Shown here: positions 6,740 to 13,435 of the stretch, piece after piece
Layout: each line of letters begins with the position of its first letter
Numbering within the stretch: the stretch's first letter is position 1
From: Rhodocyclales bacterium
Lineage (GTDB): Bacteria; Pseudomonadota; Gammaproteobacteria; Burkholderiales; Rhodocyclaceae
Reading direction: 5' to 3'
NCBI GenBank assembly: GCA_021286885.1
Contig: JAJTBM010000045.1
Location: forward strand, 1 to 13,435
Length of the DNA: 13,435 nucleotides
Notes under the pieces: generated by a model
What the model saw: only the letters and a program-made list of their open reading frames with translations
Databases searched by the model: none
What the model was told of the DNA's origin: nothing
Position numbers and translations under genes: made by a program

Positions 6740-7363
6740 ATGCTTCAAGTTCATGGCCTGGCCTGCCAGCGCGGCAGCCGGCGTCTGTTCTCCGGCCTGG
6801 AATTCAGTCTGGCCCCTGGCCACTGGCTCCAGGTGGAAGGCCATAACGGGGCCGGGAAAACCAGTTTGCTGCGCATTCTGGCGGGGCTTTCCCCCGCCGA
6901 AGAAGGGCACATCACCTGGCAGGGCCGCCCCGTGCGCGAGGTGCGCGACGCCTTCAACGCCCACTTGCTCTACCTGGGCCACGCCCCCGCCATCAAGGAC
7001 GACCTGTCCGCCCTCGAAAACCTCCAGACGTCCGCCGCCCTGGCCGGCCAGCCGGTGGATGAGCTGCGCGCCCTCAAGGCCCTACGCCAGTGGGGGCTGA
7101 AGGGCCGGGAAGATCTGCCCAGCCGGGTGCTTTCCCAGGGCCAGAAGCGCCGGGTGGCCCTCGCCCGGCTGCTGTGCGCCAGCGCCCCCCTATGGATTCT
7201 CGACGAACCCTTTGTGGCCCTCGATGTGGCCGCCGTGGCCCAACTATGCCAGATCATCGACACCCACCTGAGCGGCGGCGGGATGGTGCTGTTCACCAGC
7301 CACCAGGCGGTGCAGCTCCAGGCCCCCGGCGGCCCCCTGACGCTGGGCGGAGGTGAAGCATGA
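6740..7363 (+). CDS. ccmA: Heme-exporter ATP-binding protein CcmA
   Basis: CcmA is the cytoplasmic ATPase of the CcmABCD complex. ATP hydrolysis releases heme-loaded CcmE from CcmC and CcmD. The 207-residue length is typical of the family. Visible motifs are Walker A GHNGAGKTS (34-42), the ABC signature LSQGQ (131-135), Walker B LWILDEP (151-157, with D155 and E156) and a switch His near the C-terminus in FTSHQAV. The N-terminus (MLQVHGLACQRGSRRLFSGL) aligns with CcmA starts, so the ATG at 6740 is secure. Even so, no Shine-Dalgarno sequence lies in front; the preceding bases are ACCCCACCC, the arm of a long inverted repeat. It is the first gene of the ccm operon and overlaps ccmB by four bases (ATGA). 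Confidence 0.97.
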   Translation: MLQVHGLACQRGSRRLFSGLEFSLAPGHWLQVEGHNGAGKTSLLRILAGLSPAEEGHITWQGRPVREVRDAFNAHLLYLGHAPAIKDDLSALENLQTSAALAGQPVDELRALKALRQWGLKGREDLPSRVLSQGQKRRVALARLLCASAPLWILDEPFVALDVAAVAQLCQIIDTHLSGGGMVLFTSHQAVQLQAPGGPLTLGGGEA

Positions 7364-8025
7364 ATGCATTTCTGAGCGTGCTGCGCCGGGATCTGCTGCT
7401 CGCCGCCCGGCGCAAGAGCGAGGTGCTCACCGCGTTGTTCTTTTTCATGATCGTGGTCAGCCTGTTCCCCCTCGGGATTGGGCCAGAAACCGCCCTGCTG
7501 CGCCGCATCGCCCCCGGGGTGCTGTGGGTCGCCGCCCTGCTGGCCGCCATGCTGTCGCTCAACCGGCTGTTTGCCACCGACCACCAAGATGGCACCCTGG
7601 AGCAGATGGCCCTGTCTTCCACCCCCCTCTCGGTGCTGGTCGGCGGCAAGGTGCTGGCCCACTGGCTCACCTCGGGCCTGCCGCTGGTGCTGCTGGCCCC
7701 GGTGCTGGGGCTGCAATTTGACCTGAGCAGCCGGGCCCTGGGCATCCTGATGCTGTCCCTGCTGCTGGGCACGCCCATTTTGTCCCTCATCGGCGCGATT
7801 GGTGCGGCTCTTACCCTCGGGGTGCGGGGCGGCGGGGTGCTGCTTTCCCTGCTGGTACTGCCCCTGTATATTCCAGCGCTGATTTTCGGAGCCGGCGCAG
7901 TCGAGGCCGACATGGCCGGGCTGGGCGCCGGAGGCCACCTCTCGCTGCTGGGCGCCCTGCTGGCCCTGGGTGTGTTCTTTGCCCCCTGGGCGGCCACGGC
8001 GGCCCTGCGCCTGGCCCTGGAGTAA
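7360..8025 (+). CDS. ccmB: Heme-exporter membrane subunit CcmB
   Basis: CcmB is the inner-membrane subunit that pairs with CcmA in heme handling for cytochrome c maturation. The 221-residue product matches the usual length. It begins with a cytoplasmic segment, FLSVLRRDLLLAARR, followed by about six hydrophobic helices, the first at about residues 22-40 (FFFMIVVSLFPLGIGPE). NRLFATDHQDGTLEQM is the conserved cytoplasmic region of the family. The ATG overlaps the ccmA stop (ATGA), with GGAGGTG about ten bases upstream inside ccmA, which suggests translational coupling. Its own stop, TAA, shares a base with the ATG of the small ORF at 8025. Confidence 0.96.
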   Translation: MNAFLSVLRRDLLLAARRKSEVLTALFFFMIVVSLFPLGIGPETALLRRIAPGVLWVAALLAAMLSLNRLFATDHQDGTLEQMALSSTPLSVLVGGKVLAHWLTSGLPLVLLAPVLGLQFDLSSRALGILMLSLLLGTPILSLIGAIGAALTLGVRGGGVLLSLLVLPLYIPALIFGAGAVEADMAGLGAGGHLSLLGALLALGVFFAPWAATAALRLALE

Positions 8026-8099
8026 TGCCTATCCATGTCCAATCCTGCACCCTGGCCACCCCTGCCCGTCGTTTCATCTGCCTGCATCAACCCTGGTAA
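8025..8099 (+). CDS. Possible 24-residue small ORF between ccmB and ccmC
   Basis: A 24-codon frame starts at an ATG that overlaps the ccmB stop (TAATG) and ends with TAA six bases before the ccmC ATG. It therefore fills nearly the whole gap. The peptide would begin MPIHVQSCTL and end FICLHQPW. It has two cysteines (8 and 19), two histidines (4 and 21) and no membrane segment. GGAG at 8019-8022 is too close to the start for normal initiation, so expression would depend on coupling to ccmB. The frame is the same as ccmC, with a stop three codons before it. I do not recognise the peptide. It could be a coupling leader or a chance ORF. Confidence 0.3.
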   Translation: MPIHVQSCTLATPARRFICLHQPW

Positions 8100-8105
8100 G
8101 ACCCC

Positions 8106-8855
8106 ATGAGTCAGCGTCTGATCAACTGGTTCAAGTTCGCCTCGCCGGCCACCTTCTACCCCCTGGCCGGAAAACTGTGGCCCTGGTTCGCCGCCCTGGC
8201 CGCCGCCTTCACCCTGGCCGGGCTGTGGCTGGGCCTGTTCGTGGCGCCCACCGATTTCCAGCAGGGCGAAGGCTACCGGATCATCTTCATCCACGTGCCC
8301 GCCTCCTGGATGTCCATGTTCATCTACTGCGTGATGGCCTTCTGGGCCGCCATGGGGCTGGTGTTCAACACCCGCTTGTCGGGGATGATGAGCGCCGCCC
8401 TGGCCCCCACCGGCGCCCTGTTCGCGTTTTTGTCGCTCTGGACTGGCGCCCTGTGGGGCAAGCCCATGTGGGGCGCCTGGTGGGTGTGGGATGCACGCCT
8501 CACCTCTGAGCTGATCCTGTTCTTCCTCTACCTGGGCTACATCGCCCTCACCAGCGCGATTGACGATCCGCGCCGGGCCGACAAGGCCGGGGCGATTGTG
8601 TCCCTGGTGGGCGTGATCAACGTGCCCATCATCTATTTCTCGGTGAAGTGGTGGAACACCCTGCACCAGGGCGCGTCCGTCTCCCTCACCAAGGCGCCCT
8701 CCATGGCCACCACCATGCTGTGGGGGATGCTGCTGATGGCCCTGGCCTTCTGGATGTACACAATTGCGGTGGCCCTGTGCCGGGTGCGGGCCATCATCCT
8801 CGAACGGGAAGGGCGCGCCCAGTGGGTCGCCGAACTGCCGGAGATGCGCACATGA
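8106..8855 (+). CDS. ccmC: Heme-binding membrane protein CcmC
   Basis: CcmC is the inner-membrane protein that binds heme on the periplasmic side and supports its covalent attachment to CcmE. The 249-residue product has about six membrane helices. The tryptophan-rich WWD signature reads WGAWWVWD at residues 122-129. The two conserved periplasmic histidines that ligate heme are H63 (IFIHVPASW) and H187 (WWNTLHQG). The sequence from GKPMWG through LTSELILFFLYLG is close to the family consensus. The ATG at 8106 has only a weak purine stretch (GGTAAG at 8095-8100) upstream. Unlike the rest of the operon, there is an 80-base gap before it. It overlaps ccmD by four bases. Confidence 0.97.
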   Translation: MSQRLINWFKFASPATFYPLAGKLWPWFAALAAAFTLAGLWLGLFVAPTDFQQGEGYRIIFIHVPASWMSMFIYCVMAFWAAMGLVFNTRLSGMMSAALAPTGALFAFLSLWTGALWGKPMWGAWWVWDARLTSELILFFLYLGYIALTSAIDDPRRADKAGAIVSLVGVINVPIIYFSVKWWNTLHQGASVSLTKAPSMATTMLWGMLLMALAFWMYTIAVALCRVRAIILEREGRAQWVAELPEMRT

Positions 8856-9034
8856 ACTGGGCCAGTGCCAGCGATTTCTTTGCGATGGGGGGCTACGGCC
8901 TCTACGTGTGGGGCAGCTTCGGCCTCACCTTTGCCGCCTTGGCGGTGGAAGCGGCCCTCGCCGCCGGTCGGCTCAAGACGGCCCGCCGCCGGGTGCGCCG
9001 GGAACTTGCCGCCGATCTGGACACTCAGGACTGA
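8852..9034 (+). CDS. ccmD: Heme exporter protein CcmD
   Basis: CcmD is a small single-span membrane protein that joins CcmABC and is needed for release of holo-CcmE. The product has 60 residues. A hydrophobic helix covers about residues 15-34 (YGLYVWGSFGLTFAALAVEA). It is preceded by FFAMGGYG, typical of CcmD, and followed by a strongly basic cytoplasmic tail (RLKTARRRVRRE). The ATG overlaps the ccmC stop as ATGA, and the stop lies three bases before ccmE. Sequence conservation in this family is low, so the call rests on size, topology, motif and position. Confidence 0.93.
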   Translation: MNWASASDFFAMGGYGLYVWGSFGLTFAALAVEAALAAGRLKTARRRVRRELAADLDTQD

Positions 9035-9037
9035 GCC

Positions 9038-9478
9038 ATGAATACACGCCAAAAACGATTTGCGATCATCCTCGGCGGGCTCACCGCCCTCGGCATTGCC
9101 GCTGCGCTGATCCTCAATGCCTTCCAGAGCAATCTGGTGTTCTTCTTCACGCCCACCCAGGTAGCCGCCGGCGAGGCGCCCAAAGACCGGGCCTTCCGCA
9201 TCGGCGGGCTGGTCAAGGAAGGCTCTCTGGTACGCCAGGATGTGACCGTGCGCTTTGTGGTCACCGACACCGCCAAGGAAATCCCGGTGAGCTACAAGGG
9301 CATCCTCCCCGACCTGTTCCAGGAGGGCAAGGGCGTGGTGGCCCAGGGCAGCCTGGGGGCCGATGGCCAGTTCACCGCCTCTGAAGTGCTGGCCAAGCAC
9401 GACGAGAACTACATGCCGCCGGAGGCCAAGGCCGCCGTCGATCAGGCCCACGACGCCGCCAAAACCCTGAAGCAGTAA
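9038..9478 (+). CDS. ccmE: Periplasmic heme chaperone CcmE
   Basis: CcmE carries heme in the periplasm between CcmC and CcmF, bound covalently through a histidine. The 146-residue product has an N-terminal membrane anchor at about residues 8-29, then an OB-fold domain ([36 protein letters not shown]). The heme-binding motif is AKHDENYMP, with H121 as the covalent site and Y125 as the axial ligand. The flexible C-terminal tail is Ala- and Lys-rich, as usual. CAGGA at 9026-9030 gives a reasonable ribosome binding site. It lies three bases after ccmD and five before ccmF. Confidence 0.97.
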   Translation: MNTRQKRFAIILGGLTALGIAAALILNAFQSNLVFFFTPTQVAAGEAPKDRAFRIGGLVKEGSLVRQDVTVRFVVTDTAKEIPVSYKGILPDLFQEGKGVVAQGSLGADGQFTASEVLAKHDENYMPPEAKAAVDQAHDAAKTLKQ

Positions 9479-9483
9479 ACACC

Positions 9484-11436
9484 ATGATTCCTGAACTCGG
9501 CAGTTTTGCCCTCGTCCTCGCCCTGCTGGTGGCCCTGGTACAGGGGATTCTCCCCCTGGCCGGCGCCCAGCGCGGAGTGCCCGCCTGGATCGCCATGGCC
9601 CGCCCCAGCGCAGTGGCCCTGTTTGCACTGGTGGCCGTGTCCTTCGGCTGCCTGACCCTCAGCTTCATCAACAACGATTTCACCCTGCTCTACGTGGCCC
9701 AGCACTCCAACAGCCGGCTGCCCCTGGAATACCGGGTGTCTGGCGTGTGGGGCGGCCATGAGGGCTCCCTGCTGTTGTGGATGCTGATGCTGAGCCTGTG
9801 GGGGCTGGCGGTGGCCGTGTTCTCCCGCAGCCTGCCCGACGACATGGTCGCCCGGGTGCAGGGCGTGCTGGGGCTGGTGGCTGCCGGCTTCATCCTGTTC
9901 ATCCTGTGCACCTCTTCGCCCTTCGAACGCCTCCTGCCCGGCGCCGACGAAGGCCGCGATCTGAACCCCCTGCTCCAGGATCCGGGCCTGATCTTCCACC
10001 CGCCCATGCTCTACATGGGCTATGTGGGCTTCTCGGTGGCTTTTGCGTTTGCGATTGCCGCCCTGCTCTCGGGCCGGCTGGATGCGGCCTGGGCCCGCTG
10101 GTCCCGCCCCTGGACGGTCGCCGCCTGGATCTTCCTGACCTTCGGCATCGGTCTGGGCTCGGTGTGGGCCTATTACGAACTGGGCTGGGGTGGCTGGTGG
10201 TTCTGGGATCCGGTAGAAAACGCCTCCTTCATGCCCTGGCTGGTGGGCACCGCGCTGATCCACTCCCTGGCCGTCACCGAAAAGCGTGGCAGCTTCAAGA
10301 ACTGGACGGTGCTGCTCGCCATTGGCGCCTTCTCCCTCTCCCTGCTGGGCACCTTCCTGGTGCGCTCCGGGGTGCTGAGTTCGGTGCACGCCTTCGCCTC
10401 CGACCCCAAGCGTGGGATCTTCATCCTGCTCTTCCTGGCCGTGGTCGTGGGCAGCTCCCTCACCCTGTTTGCGTGGCGCGCCCCCAAGGTGAGCGGCGGT
10501 GGCCGCTTCGCCCTGCTTTCCCGGGAAACCCTACTACTGGTCAATAACGTGCTGCTGCTCTCCGCTGCCGGCGCCGTGCTGCTGGGCACGCTCTACCCGC
10601 TGGTGATCGACGCCCTCAACCTGGGCAAGCTCTCGGTGGGCCCCCCGTACTTCAATGCCGTGTTCGTGCCCCTCACCATGCCAGTGCTGTTTTTGATGGT
10701 GGTGGGCCCGGTGGCCCGCTGGAAAAAGGCTGAACTGGCCGACCTGATCCGCCCCCTGCGCCTGGCCTTCGGGCTGGCGGTGGCGGCGGGCGTAGGTCTG
10801 CCCTTTGCAGCAGGCACCTGGTCGGTGGGCGTGGCCCTGGGGCTGGGCATGGGGATCTGGATCATCGGCGCCTCCCTGCTCCAGATCCAGGCCCGGCTGC
10901 GCAGCAGCAACCCGCCGCCCGCCTTCTGGGGCATGCATCTGGCCCACATCGGGGTAGCCGTCACGGTGATCGGCATCACCATGGTCAAGTACTACGAAAC
11001 CGAACAGGATGTGCGCATGGTGCCCGGCGACACGGTACAGACCGGCGGTGGCTACGCCGTCCGCTTCCTGGGGGTGGAGCCCGTCGAAGGCCCCAACTAC
11101 CAGGCCGCCCGGGGCAATCTCGAACTCCTCAAAGATGGGCAGGTGGTGAAGCCTCTGCACCCCGAGAAGCGCAAGTACCACTCCTCCGCCATGCCCATGA
11201 CCGAGGCCTTCATCGACCCGGGCCTGACCCGCGACATCTACGTCTCCCTGGGTGAAGCCCTGGGCGGCAAGGACGGCGCCTGGAGCGTGCGCGTGTATTA
11301 CAAGCCCTTCGTCGACTGGATCTGGGGCGGCGCCCTGCTGATGGCCCTGGGCGGGCTGCTCGCCGCCAGCGACCGCCGCTACCGTCTCAAATCCAACGCC
11401 ACCCGCGCCAAGGCGGGCTCTGGAGCTTCCGCATGA
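9484..11436 (+). CDS. ccmF: Cytochrome c heme lyase subunit CcmF
   Basis: CcmF is the large membrane protein that receives heme from CcmE and, with CcmH and CcmI, attaches it to apocytochrome c. The 650-residue product is of normal length, with roughly 15 predicted membrane segments. The WWD signature is GWGGWWFWDPVEN (residues 234-246). Other family hallmarks are YRVSGVWGGHEGSLLLW near residue 80 and HPPMLYMGYVGFSV near 171, which carry conserved histidines. The start ATG lacks a strong Shine-Dalgarno sequence, so coupling to ccmE five bases upstream is likely. It overlaps ccmG by four bases (ATGA). No disruption is visible. Confidence 0.97.
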   Translation: MIPELGSFALVLALLVALVQGILPLAGAQRGVPAWIAMARPSAVALFALVAVSFGCLTLSFINNDFTLLYVAQHSNSRLPLEYRVSGVWGGHEGSLLLWMLMLSLWGLAVAVFSRSLPDDMVARVQGVLGLVAAGFILFILCTSSPFERLLPGADEGRDLNPLLQDPGLIFHPPMLYMGYVGFSVAFAFAIAALLSGRLDAAWARWSRPWTVAAWIFLTFGIGLGSVWAYYELGWGGWWFWDPVENASFMPWLVGTALIHSLAVTEKRGSFKNWTVLLAIGAFSLSLLGTFLVRSGVLSSVHAFASDPKRGIFILLFLAVVVGSSLTLFAWRAPKVSGGGRFALLSRETLLLVNNVLLLSAAGAVLLGTLYPLVIDALNLGKLSVGPPYFNAVFVPLTMPVLFLMVVGPVARWKKAELADLIRPLRLAFGLAVAAGVGLPFAAGTWSVGVALGLGMGIWIIGASLLQIQARLRSSNPPPAFWGMHLAHIGVAVTVIGITMVKYYETEQDVRMVPGDTVQTGGGYAVRFLGVEPVEGPNYQAARGNLELLKDGQVVKPLHPEKRKYHSSAMPMTEAFIDPGLTRDIYVSLGEALGGKDGAWSVRVYYKPFVDWIWGGALLMALGGLLAASDRRYRLKSNATRAKAGSGASA

Positions 11437-12023
11437 AACGCTTTCTGATTCCTTTGGCCCTGTTTCTGGTGCTGGTCGGCTTTCTGGCCGTAGGCCTGAA
11501 CCGGGACCCCCACGAAGTGCCCTCCCCCCTGGTCGGCAAGCCCGCCCCCGCCTTCACCCTGACCCGCCTGGAGGGAGCGAACCAGCAGTTTTCCCCCACC
11601 GACATGCGCGGCAAGGTGTGGCTGCTCAATGTGTGGGCCTCCTGGTGCGTGTCCTGCCGGGCCGAACACCCGCTGCTGGTGGCCTTTGCCAAAGAAGGCG
11701 GACTGCCCATCGTGGGCCTCAACTACAAGGAAGTGCGCGGCGACGGGGAAACCGATGCGCGCCAACTGAGCGCCTCCGACGAGCTCGCCCTCACCCGCAA
11801 GCGCGCCGCCGGCTGGCTCGCCCAGCACGGCAACCCCTACCAACTCTCAGTGCTGGACATGGATGGCCGGGTGGGCATCGACTACGGCGTGTACGGCGTG
11901 CCCGAAACCTATCTGATCGACAAGGCCGGCGTGATCCGCTACAAGCAGATCGGCCCCATCACCCCGGAAGCCCTGCGCGACAAGATCCTGCCCCTGGCCC
12001 AGAAGCTGGACAAGGAGTCCTGA
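11433..12023 (+). CDS. ccmG: Periplasmic thiol:disulfide oxidoreductase CcmG (DsbE)
   Basis: CcmG is a membrane-tethered thioredoxin-fold protein that keeps the CXXCH cysteines of apocytochromes reduced, drawing electrons from DsbD/CcdA. The 196-residue product has an uncleaved N-terminal anchor (about residues 4-22), PSPLVGKPAPAFTL at the start of the fold and the active site WCVSC (C72, C75). The cis-proline lies in GVPETYLID (P157). The acidic, insert-bearing region typical of CcmG (GLNYKEVRGD) is present. The active-site dipeptide is VS, where E. coli DsbE has PT. The start overlaps the ccmF stop, and AAGGAG at its 3' end (12012-12017) serves ccmH. Confidence 0.96.
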   Translation: MKRFLIPLALFLVLVGFLAVGLNRDPHEVPSPLVGKPAPAFTLTRLEGANQQFSPTDMRGKVWLLNVWASWCVSCRAEHPLLVAFAKEGGLPIVGLNYKEVRGDGETDARQLSASDELALTRKRAAGWLAQHGNPYQLSVLDMDGRVGIDYGVYGVPETYLIDKAGVIRYKQIGPITPEALRDKILPLAQKLDKES

Positions 12024-12024
12024 G

Positions 12025-12522
12025 ATGAAACGCCTGCTGCTGTCCATGCTCGCCGTGGCGAGTCTGCTCGGCGCCCCCGGCGCCCAGGCCGGCGACGCCC
12101 GCCCCATGGCCGAAGATCCCCAGGTGGAAGCCCGCCTCATAAGCATCTCCGAAGAGCTACGCTGCCTGGTCTGCCAGAACGAAAGCCTTGCCGCCTCCCG
12201 CGCCGAACTGGCCCAGGATCTACGCCGGGAAGTACGCAGCCAGATCCAGGCCGGCAAGACCGATGCCGAAATCCGCGACTATCTGGTCAGCCGCTACGGC
12301 GACTTCGTGCTCTACCGCCCGCCGGTAAAGCCCACCACCTGGCTGCTCTGGTTTGGCCCCTTCCTGCTGCTCGCTGCAGCGGTTTTCGGACTGATCCGCT
12401 TCCTGCGCCAACGCGCCGCCCAGGCCCCCGCCCCGGCCCTCTCTGCCGCTGACAAGGCCGCCGCCCAAGCCCTGCTGGCCGAGGCCGCCTCCTCCGACTC
12501 CCCGCCCAAAAACACCCCATGA
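12025..12522 (+). CDS. ccmH: Cytochrome c maturation thiol protein CcmH
   Basis: CcmH is a membrane-attached periplasmic thiol protein that forms a mixed disulfide with, or reduces, the apocytochrome heme site and works with CcmF and CcmI. The 165-residue product has a signal peptide ending AQA-G near residue 22, then the three-helix domain with the motif LRCLVCQNES (C47, C50). This is followed by DLRREVRSQIQAGKTDAEI and YGDFVLYRPP, all typical of the family. A single membrane helix lies at about 106-126, then an Ala/Pro-rich cytoplasmic tail. It is the short form of CcmH; the TPR part is a separate protein, CcmI, encoded next. The ribosome binding site is AAGGAG at 12012-12017, one base separates it from ccmG, and its stop overlaps the ccmI start. 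Confidence 0.96.
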   Translation: MKRLLLSMLAVASLLGAPGAQAGDARPMAEDPQVEARLISISEELRCLVCQNESLAASRAELAQDLRREVRSQIQAGKTDAEIRDYLVSRYGDFVLYRPPVKPTTWLLWFGPFLLLAAAVFGLIRFLRQRAAQAPAPALSAADKAAAQALLAEAASSDSPPKNTP

Positions 12523-13435
12523 CCGCCTTCTGGATCGCTGCCGGGCTACTCACCGCCCTCACCCTGGCCCTGCTGTGCTGGCCCCTGCTGCGCCAGCGCG
12601 CCCAGGGCCACGCCTCCCGCAAGGCCACCAACTCCGCCATTTACCGGGATCAACTGGCCGACCTGGAACGGGACTACCAAGCCGGCGCCCTGAGCGACAC
12701 CGACTACGCCCAAGCCCGCGAAGAACTCGAACGCCGCATCCTCGAAGACCTGCGCGAAGAAGCCCAACCCGCCGCAGCCCCGGCGCGCCGCCTGCCGCGC
12801 ACCGCCCTGGCCCTGGTGCTGGGCCTGCCCCTGGCCGCCTTCGCGCTCTACTTTGGCGCCTTCGGCACCCCCGCTGGCCTCAACCCCCAGGCCGCCCAAG
12901 CCCAGCAAGGCCCCACCGCCGCCGAAGTGGAAGCCATGGTCGCAAAACTCGCCGCCAAGCTGGAGCAAGACCCGAACAACCCCCGAGGCTGGGCCATGCT
13001 CGCCCGCAGCTACAAGGCCATGGGGCGCTTCGACGAAGCCGAGCGCGCCTTTGACAAGGCCGGCAGCCTGATCGAACAAGAACCCGAAATCGCCCTGGAC
13101 TTCATCGAACTCTCCCTCCAGCGCAACCAGGGCCGCATCGAAGGCAAGGCCCAGGGCATGCTGAAGAAGCTCCTCGCCCAAGACCCGGACAACCTGCAAG
13201 CCCTGGCCCTCGCCGGCACCGACGCCTTCTACCGGGAACGCTACGCCGACGCCATCCGCCACTGGGAAAAACTGGTCGCCGGCCTGCCCCCGGAAAGCCC
13301 CGACGCCGACGAGTTCAACAAGGGCATCGCCGAAGCCCGCCAGCGCCTGGGCAGCGGCAAGAACGCCAAAGACACAAACGCCCCAAAGGAAGCGCCCGCC
13401 CAATCCAGCGCCCCCTCCAAGGCCGATGCCAGCAC
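12519..13435 (+). CDS. ccmI: Cytochrome c maturation TPR protein CcmI, 3' end outside window
   Basis: CcmI is the apocytochrome chaperone of the heme lyase complex. Its periplasmic TPR domain binds the C-terminus of apocytochrome c. The frame is open from the ATG at 12519, which overlaps the ccmH stop (ATGA), to the window end, giving 305 codons. Residues 4-24 form the first membrane helix. IYRDQLADLERDYQAGALSD (41-60) and REELERRILEDL (67-78) are the typical cytoplasmic CcmI-1 loop. A second helix lies at about 95-114. Residues 135-280 carry TPR-like helices (NNPRGWAMLARSYKAMGRFD; DNLQALALAGTDAFYRERY). The last visible residues are Ala/Ser/Lys-rich, probably a linker near the C-terminus. No sign of truncation other than the window edge. 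Confidence 0.94.
   Translation, partial: MTAFWIAAGLLTALTLALLCWPLLRQRAQGHASRKATNSAIYRDQLADLERDYQAGALSDTDYAQAREELERRILEDLREEAQPAAAPARRLPRTALALVLGLPLAAFALYFGAFGTPAGLNPQAAQAQQGPTAAEVEAMVAKLAAKLEQDPNNPRGWAMLARSYKAMGRFDEAERAFDKAGSLIEQEPEIALDFIELSLQRNQGRIEGKAQGMLKKLLAQDPDNLQALALAGTDAFYRERYADAIRHWEKLVAGLPPESPDADEFNKGIAEARQRLGSGKNAKDTNAPKEAPAQSSAPSKADAS

Noticed and set aside
1..13435. Mobile elements, CRISPR arrays, toxin-antitoxin or phage-defence genes
   Set aside because: No transposase, integrase, regular repeat-spacer pattern or recognisable defence domain was seen on either strand. Apart from the orphan genes noted, the window looks like ordinary chromosomal backbone.

Overview
The window is GC-rich DNA in which every gene reads on the plus strand. 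The protein set suggests a betaproteobacterium, most likely of the Rhodocyclales type (Azospira, Dechloromonas or Azoarcus relatives). This placement is inferred from protein style, from the single-chain fused indolepyruvate ferredoxin oxidoreductase and from the complete System I cytochrome c maturation operon. No rRNA or other phylogenetic marker gene is present.

Layout. Bases 1-568 hold the 3' end of a methyl-accepting chemotaxis protein. A 207-base, locally AT-rich gap with palindromes and direct repeats leads to a fused indolepyruvate:ferredoxin oxidoreductase (776-4315), followed by a probable terminator. Next comes a secreted DUF2059 protein (4422-4964), with a long hairpin over its ribosome binding site, and then a membrane-anchored SAM-dependent methyltransferase (4988-5770). 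A solitary, divergent ParA-like ATPase (5871-6605) is followed by a 134-base gap packed with overlapping inverted repeats. From 6740 to the window end runs the operon ccmABCDEFGHI, with ccmI cut off by the edge.

How the genes work together. The ccm genes form one pathway. CcmAB with CcmC and CcmD load heme onto the periplasmic chaperone CcmE. CcmF, CcmH and CcmI transfer the heme to CXXCH sites of apocytochromes, which CcmG and CcmH keep reduced. The genes overlap or lie within a few bases of each other, except for an 80-base gap between ccmB and ccmC. That gap is almost exactly filled by an unannotated 24-codon ORF coupled to the ccmB stop. The genes upstream of ccm (chemotaxis, aromatic 2-oxoacid oxidation, DUF2059, methyltransferase, ParA-like) have no obvious shared pathway.

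I see no mobile element, CRISPR array, tRNA, rRNA or toxin-antitoxin pair, and no clear new multigene system. The best leads are the inverted-repeat nest before ccmA, which lacks a Shine-Dalgarno sequence; the 24-codon ORF between ccmB and ccmC; the hairpin over the DUF2059 start; and the divergent ParA-like ATPase.
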